A stretch of 64,000 bases of DNA from Candidatus Thermoplasmatota archaeon (GCA_035540375.1 DATLGO010000050.1:20903-84902), one strand, 5' to 3'. Shown: positions 24,957 through 33,879, counted from the stretch's first letter. Translations and numbers: made by a program. The notes: generated from the sequence alone by a model not told the origin.

Positions 24957-26252
24957 TCAGGCCGCGACCGCGACCGGCGGCGCGAGCCGTCGGCGGATGT
25001 CGCCCTCGAGCGCCTCGTGGTCGGCGAGCGTGAGGCCCAACTCCTCGCGCAGGCCCGCGAGGACGGCGGCCTCGCGCCGGTCGACCGTGCCGTCGCGGAG
25101 GATGCCCTCGAGCGCCGCGCGGTAGATTTCCATCCGGCGGAAGCTCAGGTACGCCGCGCTCTCCTGCACCCTCGGCATCGCGCGCTCGCTCACGCGCTCG
25201 GCCGCCCGCTGGAGCGGCGTGAGCGCGAAGAGCGCGACGCCCGCGACGACGGCGCCGCCCACCGCGCCGAATACGGAGCCGACGTGCTGCTCGATGAGCT
25301 GCTGCACGACGAGCAGGATGACGAGGCCGGCCCCCGCGAGGGTGCCGCTGCGGATGCCCCACTTGACCTTGAGGTCCACGTCGAGGATCTGGTACTTCAG
25401 CACGCCGTAACCAAGGATGGGGAGGATGAGGCCGTCGATGAGCAGGTGCGTCGTGACGCCGTTCACGTGGTGGCCCGCCACCGCGACGAGGATCTGAAGG
25501 ACGGAGATCGGGATGAACGCGACGACGCCGAGCACGAGGAACCGGTCCTCACGGGTCTCCTCGCGCGGCCGGGTGAGCATCCGGCGGACGCTCACGCCGG
25601 CGACGCTCACGCCGGCAACGACGCAGGCGGCGTAGAGGAACGTCAAAGCCGTGGGGACCGCGGGGTACGCATCGCGGAACAGGTTCGTCGTCGCGTGCGC
25701 GAGGATGCCGACGCCGTCGTGGATGTTGAAGAACAGGTACGCGAGGAGCACGAACAGGAACTGCCCCTTGTGCGGCCCGGGCGCGGCGCGCGCCCACTTC
25801 GCGCCGAGCGCGATGGCGCCGAGGAGGTAGGCCGCCGGGATGATGAACGAGACGACGTTCAGCATCGGCGTCGCGGGCGAGAGGTCGGCGTTCATCACAA
25901 GCGGCGTCGCGACGACGAGGGCGGCGAGCGTGACCGCGATGGGGATGAAGGCCCACGCGACGCGCCACGCTGCTTTCGCGTGGAGGACGCGCGCCGGGTA
26001 CGCGATGGCGAACGCGAGCGTCGCGCACATGAGCGTCCCGTAGGTGAGCTGGAACGCGGTGAAGTAGAACGGAGGATAGCCGCCCGCGAGCGGAAAGCCC
26101 CCGTGCGCCGCCATGATGAGGCCGGGGCCGCCGATGGCCATCGCGAGGAGGACGGTCGAAGCCCCGCGCGCGCCGCGCGCGAGGAGAAAGATTGCGAGAC
26201 CCACGAGGAGGAGCCCCTGGACGAAGAGGAGCCCGTCGAGCCAACCCGCCAC
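24957..26252 (-). CDS. multi-helix membrane protein with TerB/EF-like tail
   Basis: 431 residues. About ten membrane helices; the segment GYGVLKYQILDVDLKVKWGI is typical of the membrane part of 7TM-containing sensor proteins (histidine kinase N-terminal 7TM type). No kinase domain follows. Instead the last about 70 residues read EGILRDGTVDRREAAVLAGLREELGLTLADHEALEGDIRR, like a TerB or EF-hand-type helical unit. Sensor or transporter role is unproven. Confidence 0.6.
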   Translation of the reverse strand: MAGWLDGLLFVQGLLLVGLAIFLLARGARGASTVLLAMAIGGPGLIMAAHGGFPLAGGYPPFYFTAFQLTYGTLMCATLAFAIAYPARVLHAKAAWRVAWAFIPIAVTLAALVVATPLVMNADLSPATPMLNVVSFIIPAAYLLGAIALGAKWARAAPGPHKGQFLFVLLAYLFFNIHDGVGILAHATTNLFRDAYPAVPTALTFLYAACVVAGVSVAGVSVRRMLTRPREETREDRFLVLGVVAFIPISVLQILVAVAGHHVNGVTTHLLIDGLILPILGYGVLKYQILDVDLKVKWGIRSGTLAGAGLVILLVVQQLIEQHVGSVFGAVGGAVVAGVALFALTPLQRAAERVSERAMPRVQESAAYLSFRRMEIYRAALEGILRDGTVDRREAAVLAGLREELGLTLADHEALEGDIRRRLAPPVAVAA

Positions 26253-26350
26253 GAATCGGGAAAAACCGGACCTGACATGGATGTATCGGCGCCCAGGGTC
26301 CCGGGGTCCCTGGGGCCCTCGCCCTTTCCTTGATGGCCCCGGGGCGGAGA

Positions 26351-27025
26351 ATGGGCCGCATGGCTGCGTCCCGCCCGAAGCTCGCGTTCGCGCTCGCCGC
26401 CGGCCTCGGGGCGCTCGCGCTCGTCGCCGCGGCGCTCCACTTCTACGCGGCGCCGCCGACCTCGAAGGTCGTGCTGTGCCCCTTCGAGGACGCGGGCTGC
26501 GCGAGCCCGCGCGACGCGGGCTGGGAAGGACAATCCGTCGCCGGCATCGCGCTCGGTCGGCTCAAGGTCGAGGGCGACGAGCACTTCCGCTTCGTGACGC
26601 CGGTTGCGGAGTTCCGCGAAGGCGAATACACGATCGACGCGGCAAACCGCACAATTTCCATGCTCGCGTTCCCCGGCGCGCTTCCGCCCTCGTATGTCAG
26701 CGCGCTCGAGATCGTGAAGGAGGGGGAACCGCGCCGCCTCGCGGTCTTCTCGGGCGTCGCCTGGATGACGACCGCCCCCCGCTGGAGCGAGACGCTTCCG
26801 AAGGCGCCCTTCGACCTCGCGCTCTCGCCGGACCTCCTGCGCCTCGGCCGCCATCAGGCCGCCTGCACGACCGAGATCCTCGAAGGTCCCGAGGCTCAAA
26901 CGACCTTCTCGGGCATCGGCGCGATCATCTCGGGGCACCGCGCGCGCCTCGGCGGCGATGGGGCAGACTGCCCAACCGCGACGATCGCGCTCGAGAGCCT
27001 CGGGTCGTTCGCGGCGCTGCGCTAA
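26351..27025 (+). CDS. membrane-anchored exported protein
   Basis: About 224 residues from ATG 26351 (ATG 26360 equally possible). One N-terminal helix LAFALAAGLGALALVAAALHFYAA, then an extracytoplasmic domain with paired cysteines (VLCPFEDAGCASP; CTTEIL; DCPTATI) that may form disulfides. Not recognised. Converges with the CocE-like gene with a 4-base overlap. Confidence 0.55.
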   Translation: MGRMAASRPKLAFALAAGLGALALVAAALHFYAAPPTSKVVLCPFEDAGCASPRDAGWEGQSVAGIALGRLKVEGDEHFRFVTPVAEFREGEYTIDAANRTISMLAFPGALPPSYVSALEIVKEGEPRRLAVFSGVAWMTTAPRWSETLPKAPFDLALSPDLLRLGRHQAACTTEILEGPEAQTTFSGIGAIISGHRARLGGDGADCPTATIALESLGSFAALR

Positions 27026-28830
27026 CGCGGCGTGTCGAAGAATGCTTCGTCCGCGCGATCGAAGACCGCGAGCGTGAGCGTGCTGTCCCGGCCCCCGTGC
27101 GCGAGGAGCACCGGCGCGGCCGCGGGCGAGGCGCGGTAGTGGTTGAGGATCGTCCCGTAGCCGCTCGTGTCGAACCCGATCGCGAGGCGCGCGCCGGCCG
27201 GCACGACGACGTCGGCGGGTTCGAGCTGCATCCGCAGGAGCAGGCGCTGGCCCGGGCTCACAAGGCTCGGCTCGTCGCCGCCCGCGGCGAAGCGGATGTC
27301 CATCTGCCCGACGCTCACGCGCGTCGCGTCGGTCCCGTTCACGACGTAAAGGCGCGCCGTGACATGGCCCGCGGCGCCGGTCGGGACGACGGTGACGTGC
27401 GCGAGCGGCGCCCCCGCGAAGCGCCACGTCGCGTTTGCGACCTCTGTGGAGAAGAAAGCGCAGCGCCGGCATTCCGGGGCAAGCGTCTCCAAGGCGGCCT
27501 CTGCCGGACCGACCGCGGGCGGGAGGAGCGCGCGGGCGGGATCCGTCGCAAGCGGCGTCAGGGAGGATCGCGGATCGGGCTCGGACGCGAGGCCGTCGCC
27601 TCCCGTGAGATAGTAGGTGACGGGCGTCGCGTCGCGCGGGGGCCACGCCTCCTCCGCGCGCCAGCGGCCCGTCTGGTCCGCGACCTCGACCGGCGGGCCG
27701 CGCGTCGCCGTCGCGTCGTCCTTGAGGTGGAGGTCGAACCAATGCGCGAGCTTCTCGGCCCAGTCCCATCGGAGGGTCGGATTGTCGTTCGTCTGGTCGG
27801 GATGCGTGTGGCCCCATTGGCCGTAGACGCGCTTCACGTCGAAGCCCTTCGTCGCGAGCATGCCGTACCAGGGCTCGACGAGCCGGATGTGCGCGACGTC
27901 GTCGCGGAACCCGTGGACGCCGAGGATGCTGCCGTTCCACGAGGCCTCGACGCGCGGCCTCAGGTCGCGCTCGACCCAGTATCCGCTCGCCCCGCGTCCG
28001 CCCGTCGCGAACGTCGCGAGGCCGGGGCCGAGATGCTCGGCGGCTTCGGGGCAGACGGCCGACGGCGATGGGGCGCGGGGCGGGCCGCGCACCTGGAAGA
28101 AGTGCGTGTTCGTCGCCGCCCAGGCATTGAACACGGGATTCAGGAGGAAGGTCGAGGCGGCGACCGTGCCGTTGCGCACGAAGAAGGAGTAGTGGTCCGG
28201 CTCGGCGCCGATGAGCACCATCGTGCGCAGGTGCGGGTTCCCCGCGGCCGCCACCTGGAGCTGCGCGACCGCGTCGAACGAGAGGCCGATGGTGCCGACC
28301 GCGCCCGTGGACCACGGCTCGCTCGCGAGCCACGTCACGGCCTGGTCGAGGTCGGCGCGCGTCGCCTCGCCGTAGATGTCCCAGCAGCCGCCGGACCCGC
28401 TCGACCCGCGCGCCGCGACGAAGGCCACTGCGTAGCCGCGCGGCACGAGGTTCTCCACGAGGAAATCGGAGCGGGTGTTCCACACGTTGTCGCGGAGCGT
28501 CCCCTCGCGCACCTCGGGGAGATACACGGAGAGGTGCGCGACGACCGGCACGCGCGTCCCCTCCGGGACGTCGGGCCGCACGAGGCCCACGCGGATGTCG
28601 ACGCCGTCGCGCGCGCTTTTCAGCACCTCGACCGCGTCCGGGAGGATCGCGTGGGGCCCCGGCGCGAGGACGCGCGAGAAGTCGCCCGTCGTCGCGTAGA
28701 CCCCGGGCGGGACCGCGGGGCCGGGCCCGGGAGCCTCGGCGGGCCCGACCTGCGCGGGCGTCGCGGCGAGGCAGCCCGCCGCAAGGAGCGCGGCTGCGAG
28801 GGCGAGGACGCCGGGCGCGGACGGGGCCAT
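27022..28830 (-). CDS. CocE/NonD-type X-Pro dipeptidyl-peptidase-like lipoprotein
   Basis: 602 residues. Signal with lipobox LLAAGC, so lipid-anchored outside. Alpha/beta hydrolase core: RGSSGSGGCWDIYG, nucleophile region GTIGLSFDAVAQLQ, acid in HGFRDDVAHIRL, histidine in GQWGHTHPD. C-terminal jelly-roll of the X-Pro peptidase family (ARLYVVNGTDATRVSVGQMDIRF). Members hydrolyse dipeptides from peptide ends or act as esterases; substrate open. An extracellular peptide-scavenging role fits. Confidence 0.8.
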   Translation of the reverse strand: MAPSAPGVLALAAALLAAGCLAATPAQVGPAEAPGPGPAVPPGVYATTGDFSRVLAPGPHAILPDAVEVLKSARDGVDIRVGLVRPDVPEGTRVPVVAHLSVYLPEVREGTLRDNVWNTRSDFLVENLVPRGYAVAFVAARGSSGSGGCWDIYGEATRADLDQAVTWLASEPWSTGAVGTIGLSFDAVAQLQVAAAGNPHLRTMVLIGAEPDHYSFFVRNGTVAASTFLLNPVFNAWAATNTHFFQVRGPPRAPSPSAVCPEAAEHLGPGLATFATGGRGASGYWVERDLRPRVEASWNGSILGVHGFRDDVAHIRLVEPWYGMLATKGFDVKRVYGQWGHTHPDQTNDNPTLRWDWAEKLAHWFDLHLKDDATATRGPPVEVADQTGRWRAEEAWPPRDATPVTYYLTGGDGLASEPDPRSSLTPLATDPARALLPPAVGPAEAALETLAPECRRCAFFSTEVANATWRFAGAPLAHVTVVPTGAAGHVTARLYVVNGTDATRVSVGQMDIRFAAGGDEPSLVSPGQRLLLRMQLEPADVVVPAGARLAIGFDTSGYGTILNHYRASPAAAPVLLAHGGRDSTLTLAVFDRADEAFFDTPR

Positions 28831-28876
28831 CAGGGGCTCGACGGCTTCGGGCCACTTGAAGGATCGCGTCGGGGCC

Positions 28877-29488
28877 TCACCGGAAGCCCGGGACGGCGGG
28901 GGCGAGCCGCGCGAGCCGGTCGTCGATGAGCGCGAGGAGTTCCGGCAGGAGCGCGTCGGCCTGGGCCTGCGTCCAGCGGTGCTCGTCGATCGCCTCCGAG
29001 GCGGGGTTCACGAGATCGGAGGCATCCTCCGTCTCCTGCTCCTCGAAGTACGTCAGCGTGAGCGCGGTCGGCTTGATCCAGTGCGGCACGCGCGCAGGGA
29101 GCTCGTACGTCGCGCCCTCGCGGTGGACGTCCGTGTGCCGCGCGAGCGTGTAGGCGCGGCCGCCGTGGAAGCGGTCGCCGTCGGGCGATTCGACCGCGCG
29201 GTACGTGTAGTGCTCCATGGCGCCCGCGAGCACGGTGCCGCGGATCCAGCCCGCGTGGAAGTGGATCGTGCCCCAGAAGCGGTCGCTGTACGAGCACCAG
29301 TCCGGATGGAAGACGTGGATGTTGCGCCACACGCCGTCGACGCGCGGGAGGCCCCACTTCAGCATGTCGCCGTACTCGTCCATCGAGGCCATGCCCCGCT
29401 CGACGAGGACGCGGCGCGCCTCGACGAAGAGCTCCGCGAGGCGCGCGGGGGGCGTTGGGCGTTCGGTGACGGGGTGGAATTCGAGCAT
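28877..29488 (-). CDS. hypothetical beta-rich protein, cupin-like
   Basis: About 203 residues from ATG 29488 (ATG 29524 and 29557 are alternatives). Histidine-rich strands HFHAGWIRGTVLAGAMEHYTYRAV and ARHTDVHREGATYELPARVPHWIKP suggest a cupin or double-stranded beta-helix, perhaps of the cysteine/thiol dioxygenase type, but I cannot fix the family. Ends with a helical segment. Confidence 0.5.
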   Translation of the reverse strand: MLEFHPVTERPTPPARLAELFVEARRVLVERGMASMDEYGDMLKWGLPRVDGVWRNIHVFHPDWCSYSDRFWGTIHFHAGWIRGTVLAGAMEHYTYRAVESPDGDRFHGGRAYTLARHTDVHREGATYELPARVPHWIKPTALTLTYFEEQETEDASDLVNPASEAIDEHRWTQAQADALLPELLALIDDRLARLAPAVPGFR

Positions 29489-29768
29489 GGGCGACTCGAC
29501 CGGTTCTCGGAGGCGCCGCCCGATCATAGCCTTGTCTATGGCGCGGCAGCGAGCCAAGCCGAGGAGGCGGAGGTCGGCATGGGCGGGACGCCCTCGAGGG
29601 GGTCTTTCGAGGTGAGCCGCAGCGCGCGTTCAGCGCATTGCCGCCTCTTCGACCGCCTCCAGGCGTTCGTGCGACCGGTGCACGTCGATGCGGAGCGAGC
29701 GCCCACGATGGAGATGGGGTCGCGCTTCGCCGCGGGCGTGGACCGGCCGCCCGCGCTCGTCGTTCCCC

Positions 29769-30137
29769 TCACTTCCGCCCCGCGATGAACGCGACCCCGT
29801 CGATCTTCCGGAACGCCTTGTCGCCGGTCACGAAGGGCACGTCGCGTTCGCGCGCCATCGCGTAGCCGAGCGCGTCCGCGTAGCTGAACCCGGCCTTGGG
29901 GTGGGCGCGCTTGAAGCGGCTAGCGGCCAGGACGTCCGCGTCCGTCGCTTCGACCGCGAGGGATCGCAGGTCGCGGTAGACGGCATTCGCGGTGGCTTCG
30001 TCGCGAAGGCGCGCGAGCTGGACGTGGAGCTCGTAGAGGTGATACAGGCTCGTCGCGGCGTCCTCGAGCACGCCTCGGTAGTCGGGGTTGCCGTTGAGGA
30101 TCTCCACGATCGCATACGTGTCGAGGAAGCGCCTCAC
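29769..30137 (-). CDS. VapC-type PIN toxin
   Basis: 122 residues. PIN acidic set: D in RRFLDTYAIVEIL, E in LYELHVQ, D in FSYADALGYAMA, D in VTGDKAF. RNase toxin. Starts 4 bases inside the end of the antitoxin gene. Confidence 0.8.
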   Translation of the reverse strand: MRRFLDTYAIVEILNGNPDYRGVLEDAATSLYHLYELHVQLARLRDEATANAVYRDLRSLAVEATDADVLAASRFKRAHPKAGFSYADALGYAMARERDVPFVTGDKAFRKIDGVAFIAGRK

Positions 30138-30355
30138 TCGGCATCCTCCGCGCGGATCGCGTCCTTGACGGCCTGCGCGTCGAGCTTCTTGTTCTTGAAC
30201 AGCCCGAAGAGGTCCTCCAGGCGTCGCGCCTTGCGGACCTCGAGGATCACCTCATCGCCCTCACGGAGGCCCTCGGCCTTGAGCGCCTCGGGGGGAATCA
30301 CGGCGGCGAGGCTCGAGCCCCAGCGGCGGACGGTGGACCGTGTTTCAACCATCAT
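30134..30355 (-). CDS. AbrB/MazE-type antitoxin
   Basis: 73 residues: VRRWGSSLAAVIPPEALKAEGLREGDEVILEV, a swapped-hairpin AbrB DNA-binding domain, then a helical toxin-binding tail. I chose ATG 30355 because the TATA element CATATATG is about 24 nt upstream; GTG 30358 and ATG 30352 are alternatives. Pairs with the PIN toxin. Confidence 0.78.
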   Translation of the reverse strand: MMVETRSTVRRWGSSLAAVIPPEALKAEGLREGDEVILEVRKARRLEDLFGLFKNKKLDAQAVKDAIRAEDAE

Positions 30356-30359
30356 CACA

Positions 30360-30383
30360 TGAGATGTCTCATCTCACATATAT
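30360..30383 (-). promoter_or_regulatory. TA promoter with perfect inverted repeat
   Basis: TGAGATG-TCT-CATCTCA at 30360-30376 (7-bp perfect arms) sits between TATA box CATATAT (30377-30383 region) and the antitoxin start. Position and symmetry fit an operator for the AbrB-type antitoxin. Confidence 0.6.
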
Positions 30384-30385
30384 GA

Positions 30386-30752
30386 ATGTCCACCGGAAGA
30401 GGCACCGGACGCCGTCGAGGGCATTACGGATCAGCGGGCTCGTCCGTGTGGCCGCTGCCCCAGGGGTTGCCGGTAGCTAGGAGGGAGGCACTGAACGCCT
30501 CCTTCTACCTGGAGCCCGAGCCTTTCCTCTCGACGGCCAAGTGGGAGAACGCTTCCGCGTCGCTCGGCGTCAAGGACGAGGGAAGCGGGTGACGCGTGAC
30601 GGCGCCGAACCGCGCAAGCCACCCGAGACAGGATCTCTCGGTCCGAAGGCTGAAACGCCTCAGGCGGGCGAGGCGGGTCATCGCCGCGGCTCATCAGGCG
30701 CCTCATTCGTCCGTGCTGCCGCGCCGATCTCTATGTCTGCCGTTCGGTGGGC
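30386..30752. other. gene-poor stretch left of the cassette array
   Basis: No gene I can support. One plus frame has a naturally composed piece (EALNASFYLEPEPFLSTAKWENASASLG, about 30490-30575) that may be the remnant of a secreted protein. The stretch separates the VapBC pair from the first attC-like site. Confidence 0.4.
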
Positions 30753-30824
30753 GTCTGACGACGGAGTTAAGTCGCCGCGAAGGCGGTCCAGCGCCCGAGC
30801 GGTTAGCTGAACGACTTGCTAGAC
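30753..30824 (-). other. attC-like site a (degenerate)
   Basis: Ends GTCTGAC (left) and GCTAGAC (right). In minus sense it reads GTCTAGCAAGTCGTTCAG, then ACTTAACTCCGTCGTCAGAC, recognisably attC but with A-to-G and T-to-C changes in the core AAC/GTT. It would be the attC of the reversed toxin-antitoxin cassette. The end bases do not match site b, so decay or loss of cassettes is likely. Confidence 0.55.
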
Positions 30825-30928
30825 CCCATGCCTTCTCTCCTGTCCTTCGGGTCGAGTCCTGGGTCGGCCAGGCCGTCGGGAGCTTGGCTTCGCGGTGGGC
30901 TTCCTCACCTTCTGGGGCCCCCCGAAAG

Positions 30929-30957
30929 ACTTATTATGATGCGTTACGAGATGTAAC
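30929..30957 (+). promoter_or_regulatory. TA promoter with 15-nt operator-like element
   Basis: TATA box ACTTATTATG at 30929-30938 and GTTACGAGATGTAAC at 30943-30957 (GTTAC/GTAAC inverted repeat), directly before the ATG at 30958. Similar to the element at 23400-23414. Confidence 0.55.
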
Positions 30958-31200
30958 ATGGAGTTACTCGACATGCCCAAGGCGGTCATCCACCTCTCCG
31001 ACCGGGCGAACCGGGTGGTCAACGTCGTCAAGGCCAAGGAAGGCCTGAAGGGAAAATCCGAGGCCGTGGAGCGCATCGTCGAGGCCTACGAGGAATACAT
31101 CCTGGACCCGAACTTCCGCCCTGAATTCGTGGACGAAGTCGAGAAGACCCGGAAGGGACGGTTCCGCAAGGTGAACAAGCTCGGCGACCTCCTCGAGTGA
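30958..31200 (+). CDS. DUF2683 antitoxin-like protein
   Basis: 80 residues: MPKAVIHLSDRANRVVNVVKAKEGLKGKSEAVERIVEAYEEYIL, the DUF2683 pattern, an archaeal ribbon-helix-helix family often paired with RelE toxins. The C-terminal part (FRPEFVDEVEKTRKGRF) would bind the toxin. Leaderless ATG at 30958; ATG 30973 would remove five residues. Cassette gene in reverse orientation to the rest of the array, with its own promoter. Confidence 0.8.
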   Translation: MELLDMPKAVIHLSDRANRVVNVVKAKEGLKGKSEAVERIVEAYEEYILDPNFRPEFVDEVEKTRKGRFRKVNKLGDLLE

Positions 31201-31472
31201 AGATGGCGTGGCAGTTGGAGGTCTCGCCGCACTTCGAGCGCGACTATCGGAAGCTCTGCAAGAAGGATGCGGTCCTTCGAAAGGCCGTGGACAACAAGGT
31301 TGCCCAGATCCTGGAACAGCCTCTCCACTACAAGCCTCTTCGGGGTCCGCTGAAAGGCGTACGGCGCGTTCACGTCGCAAGCTCCTTCGTCCTCCTCTTC
31401 GAGCCGAATGAACCGACCGGAACCGTCCGCCTTCTGCGACTCGCGCATCATGACGAAGTCTATGAGACATGA
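31197..31472 (+). CDS. RelE/YafQ-type toxin
   Basis: 91 residues from GTG 31197, overlapping the antitoxin stop. WQLEVSPHFERDYRKLCKKD, then PLHYKPLRGPLKGVRRVHVASSFVLLFEPN, ending LLRLAHHDEVYET: the RelE fold with the usual Lys/Arg and C-terminal His. Ribosome-dependent mRNA cleavage is the family's activity. Confidence 0.8.
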   Translation: MKMAWQLEVSPHFERDYRKLCKKDAVLRKAVDNKVAQILEQPLHYKPLRGPLKGVRRVHVASSFVLLFEPNEPTGTVRLLRLAHHDEVYET

Positions 31473-31490
31473 TCGCGGGGCGGCGGGCGC

Positions 31491-31571
31491 GGATAACGAT
31501 CGCGCTCAGCGGCCCGAAGCGAGCGGGCGAAGGCTGCTCGCGAAGGGTCCGTCTTCAGCGCACGGTTGGGC
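31491..31571 (-). other. attC-like site b (partly decayed)
   Basis: Left end GGATAAC, right end GTTGGGC. Arms carry GCGCTCAG / CTTCAGCGC; the interior GGCCCGAAGCGAGCGGGC is a further hairpin. The right end agrees with the left end of site c at 5 of 7 positions (GTTGGGC against expected GTTAAGC), two transitions apart. Confidence 0.55.
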
Positions 31572-31592
31572 AGGCTACTCATGCCTTTTCGT

Positions 31593-32402
31593 CTATGCCC
31601 GCGCAAGCAGAACGTGCGTGCGCATCGGGTACCTGAGTTCACCGTTGGCCACGTAAGGCTCGAGCATCGCGCTCACGTCCTTGAGAAACGCGTCGCGCCC
31701 ATGCTCGGGCAGAAGCGCCACAGCGTGCCGAGTGGAGGGTGAACCCAGGGTCATGCCGTCGATGAACGATTGGATGGACGCGAAGTGAGAGACTCCGTCC
31801 TCAGTGCGAAGTTCGATCGCGGAGAACCCCGCACGCGTCGCCGCGTCACGGATATCCTCCGGGTCGGCAAACCAACAGGCCCGCCTCGCCGCCGAAGCGT
31901 CGACCCCCTGACGTTCCAGGGCTCTAACCACGGCGTCATGACCTTTGTTGTCTTCGAGCGGTCCCCAGATGCTTGCCGCGAGCCGACCCGACGGCTTGAG
32001 CACGCGGTGGATCTCGGCGAGACCGGCCTGACGATCCGGAATGAACTGGAGGCCCTGGAGGCAAAGACAGAGATCGAACGTGGCGCTGTCGAAGGGCATC
32101 TTGAGCGCGCTTGCGCAGTGCCACTCCATCGGAATATCGAAGCCCTGCGCCATTTTTCGTGCCACCTCGACGACGCCCGGATCGATGTCCAGGCCCACCA
32201 CCTTCCCTGCCGGGCCAACGCCGCGCGCGGCCACCCTTGCCCCAACACCCGTGCCACAGGCCACGTCCAGCACGCTTTCTCCCCGTTGCGGGGCGGCCAA
32301 CCCCACCACACGTTCTGTCCAGTGAGCGAACATCCCCGGGACCATGTGTTTCTCGTACGCCTCGGCAGCCGTCGTGTCGATCGGGTGGTTTGCTTGGGAC
32401 AT
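31593..32402 (-). CDS. class I SAM-dependent methyltransferase (cassette)
   Basis: 269 residues. Motif I VLDVACGTGVGARVA at about 44-58, motif II GLDIDPGVVEVARKM, post II FDLCLCLQGLQFIPD, post III EIHRVLKPSGRLAASIW: a UbiE/COQ5-like or Methyltransf_11 enzyme. Substrate unknown. Sits in the array between attC sites b and c. Confidence 0.8.
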   Translation of the reverse strand: MSQANHPIDTTAAEAYEKHMVPGMFAHWTERVVGLAAPQRGESVLDVACGTGVGARVAARGVGPAGKVVGLDIDPGVVEVARKMAQGFDIPMEWHCASALKMPFDSATFDLCLCLQGLQFIPDRQAGLAEIHRVLKPSGRLAASIWGPLEDNKGHDAVVRALERQGVDASAARRACWFADPEDIRDAATRAGFSAIELRTEDGVSHFASIQSFIDGMTLGSPSTRHAVALLPEHGRDAFLKDVSAMLEPYVANGELRYPMRTHVLLARA

Positions 32403-32443
32403 CTTCGGTATACCTCCCTTCTCGCGAGTTGCTTGGACGGACT

Positions 32444-32506
32444 GCTTAACGACTGAGCTAAGCCGCTCGACCGGTGGGAGAGGTCGGCTTTAGCGATTTG
32501 TTAGAA
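32444..32506 (-). other. attC site c
   Basis: Left end GCTTAAC, right end GTTAGAA. Minus sense: TTCTAACAAATCGCTAAAGC then GGCTTAGCTCAGTCGTTAAG, with AAGCCG/CGGCTT arms. The right end is the exact complement of the left end of site d. Confidence 0.85.
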
Positions 32507-32562
32507 CGCGCGGTGTATTCTCATAGGCCTCCACCGGCGAGGAGCGACCATCGACTGGCCCG

Positions 32563-33879
32563 TCAGTCGGTGAGCTCAATGGTGTCACCAACCGCTCGGG
32601 CGTTTTCCGCCCAAGCAATCACACGGATTGCACCCCACGCGGCATCCAACCCCACCACGCGCCCAGGCTGATCCATCGAGTGGGTGACTTCGTGTCCGGG
32701 AGGGAGTTCTTCGACGAGAAGACCTTCCTCAATCGCTGTATCGGGCAGGCCGTGACCGTGGAAGGTGGCGCTTATCTGTACGTTTCGGGCGGCCTGTTCT
32801 CCCCTGTTGACGATCTTCAAGAAGAGGGTGCCGTCGTGGGTGTCGCCTTGGAGGCTGGATTCGACGGGGAGCTTGGTATGGCTCGTTCCGAGACGACCCC
32901 AAAAAAGGAACGTCGCGACGGCGATGACGGGCGCGATGATGAGGAGATCTCCCCATCCAGCGCCTCCGAAGACTCCGATGCTCCCTGTGTAGTAGTAGTC
33001 CTCGACGTGCTCGGTGTGGTGCATGATTTCAGTCAGGACATCGACTCCCACCAGACTGGCGAAGTAAGTCACCGAGAACACGGCGGCCACCGAGACCATC
33101 GTGTTGGCCGTGCGCTTGTAGGTCAGATATCCGTAGATGGCGGCCGGGATGGTCAGCCAGCGCGCGTCGAGGAGGAAACCGACACCCGGCACCACGATGG
33201 TGAATGCGGCCCCAACGATGGTTAGGACGATCAAGGACAGCCACCAGTGGCCCTGTTCCTCTTCGTCCACGTGCGCAATCCCGGTTGACGCGAGCGCGAT
33301 GAAGAAGAAAATTAGGGTAGGTCCGGCGACTGCAACGCCTGTCACGAGGGGTACCTCCCAGTAATCTTGGCGAAGGAACAAGGTCCGAAGGAAGTCGTCC
33401 AAGCCTCCCGCCGTTCCGTCCGGCGTGAGCGGGATGTACCCCGACCGGACCGTCACATATCCACTCCCCGGAGCACCACCTGACGGGCTGGCGGAGTTGT
33501 CAATAACGAGAACGTAGGGTTGGTTCGCGGGAACTCTGAAGATGTGGCGGAGGGAGGTTTTCTGGAGGAAGCTCTCGGTCGGAAAGTACCGACTTGAAGC
33601 TCCTTGGTAAGCCTCGTATTGGATCTGGCTGAGGAGGAAGATGTCGATCGGACCGCTGGCCTGGATGAGGAAGTCGTAGCGGGTAACCCCCGAGGCGTCA
33701 TCTAACTCATAGAACAGGTGAACACCCGGCTCAAGGGTCCGCCCCTCAGTCTCCGGGACGTAGATGTCAGATTGCGCACTCGCCATAGGCAGCGCCAGCA
33801 TCACGGACGCGAACGTCATACTGATGAGCAGCAGTCTCACGATGGACGCACGTCCATCCCGTGTCTTATACCGAGCCAT
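32563..33879 (-). CDS. secretory multi-helix membrane protein (cassette)
   Basis: 438 residues from ATG 33879 (ATG 33888 adds MDR). Signal IVRLLLISMTFASVMLALPMASA, a beta-rich ectodomain (about 25-155), then about six membrane helices (VPLVTGVAVAGPTLIFFFIALAST onward), and a C-terminal Ig-like domain (LFLKIVNRGEQAARNVQISATF). Not recognised. Cassette between attC sites c and d; codon use is more AT-rich than the chromosome core. Confidence 0.7.
   Translation of the reverse strand: MARYKTRDGRASIVRLLLISMTFASVMLALPMASAQSDIYVPETEGRTLEPGVHLFYELDDASGVTRYDFLIQASGPIDIFLLSQIQYEAYQGASSRYFPTESFLQKTSLRHIFRVPANQPYVLVIDNSASPSGGAPGSGYVTVRSGYIPLTPDGTAGGLDDFLRTLFLRQDYWEVPLVTGVAVAGPTLIFFFIALASTGIAHVDEEEQGHWWLSLIVLTIVGAAFTIVVPGVGFLLDARWLTIPAAIYGYLTYKRTANTMVSVAAVFSVTYFASLVGVDVLTEIMHHTEHVEDYYYTGSIGVFGGAGWGDLLIIAPVIAVATFLFWGRLGTSHTKLPVESSLQGDTHDGTLFLKIVNRGEQAARNVQISATFHGHGLPDTAIEEGLLVEELPPGHEVTHSMDQPGRVVGLDAAWGAIRVIAWAENARAVGDTIELTD

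Noticed and set aside
25895..28855. Long minus-strand open frame (986 codons)
   Set aside because: Shadow of the CocE-like peptidase and the 7TM gene.
29536..29772. Small minus frame beside the VapC gene
   Set aside because: Composition like non-coding GC-rich DNA; no motif or start context.
30134..30137. VapBC pair at 29.8-30.4 kb as another integron cassette
   Set aside because: No attC is visible at its 3' side (29.6-29.77 kb).
30829..30850. Third copy of the conserved-loop hairpin (TTCTCTCCTGTCC)
   Set aside because: Only partial loop similarity and no paired stem.
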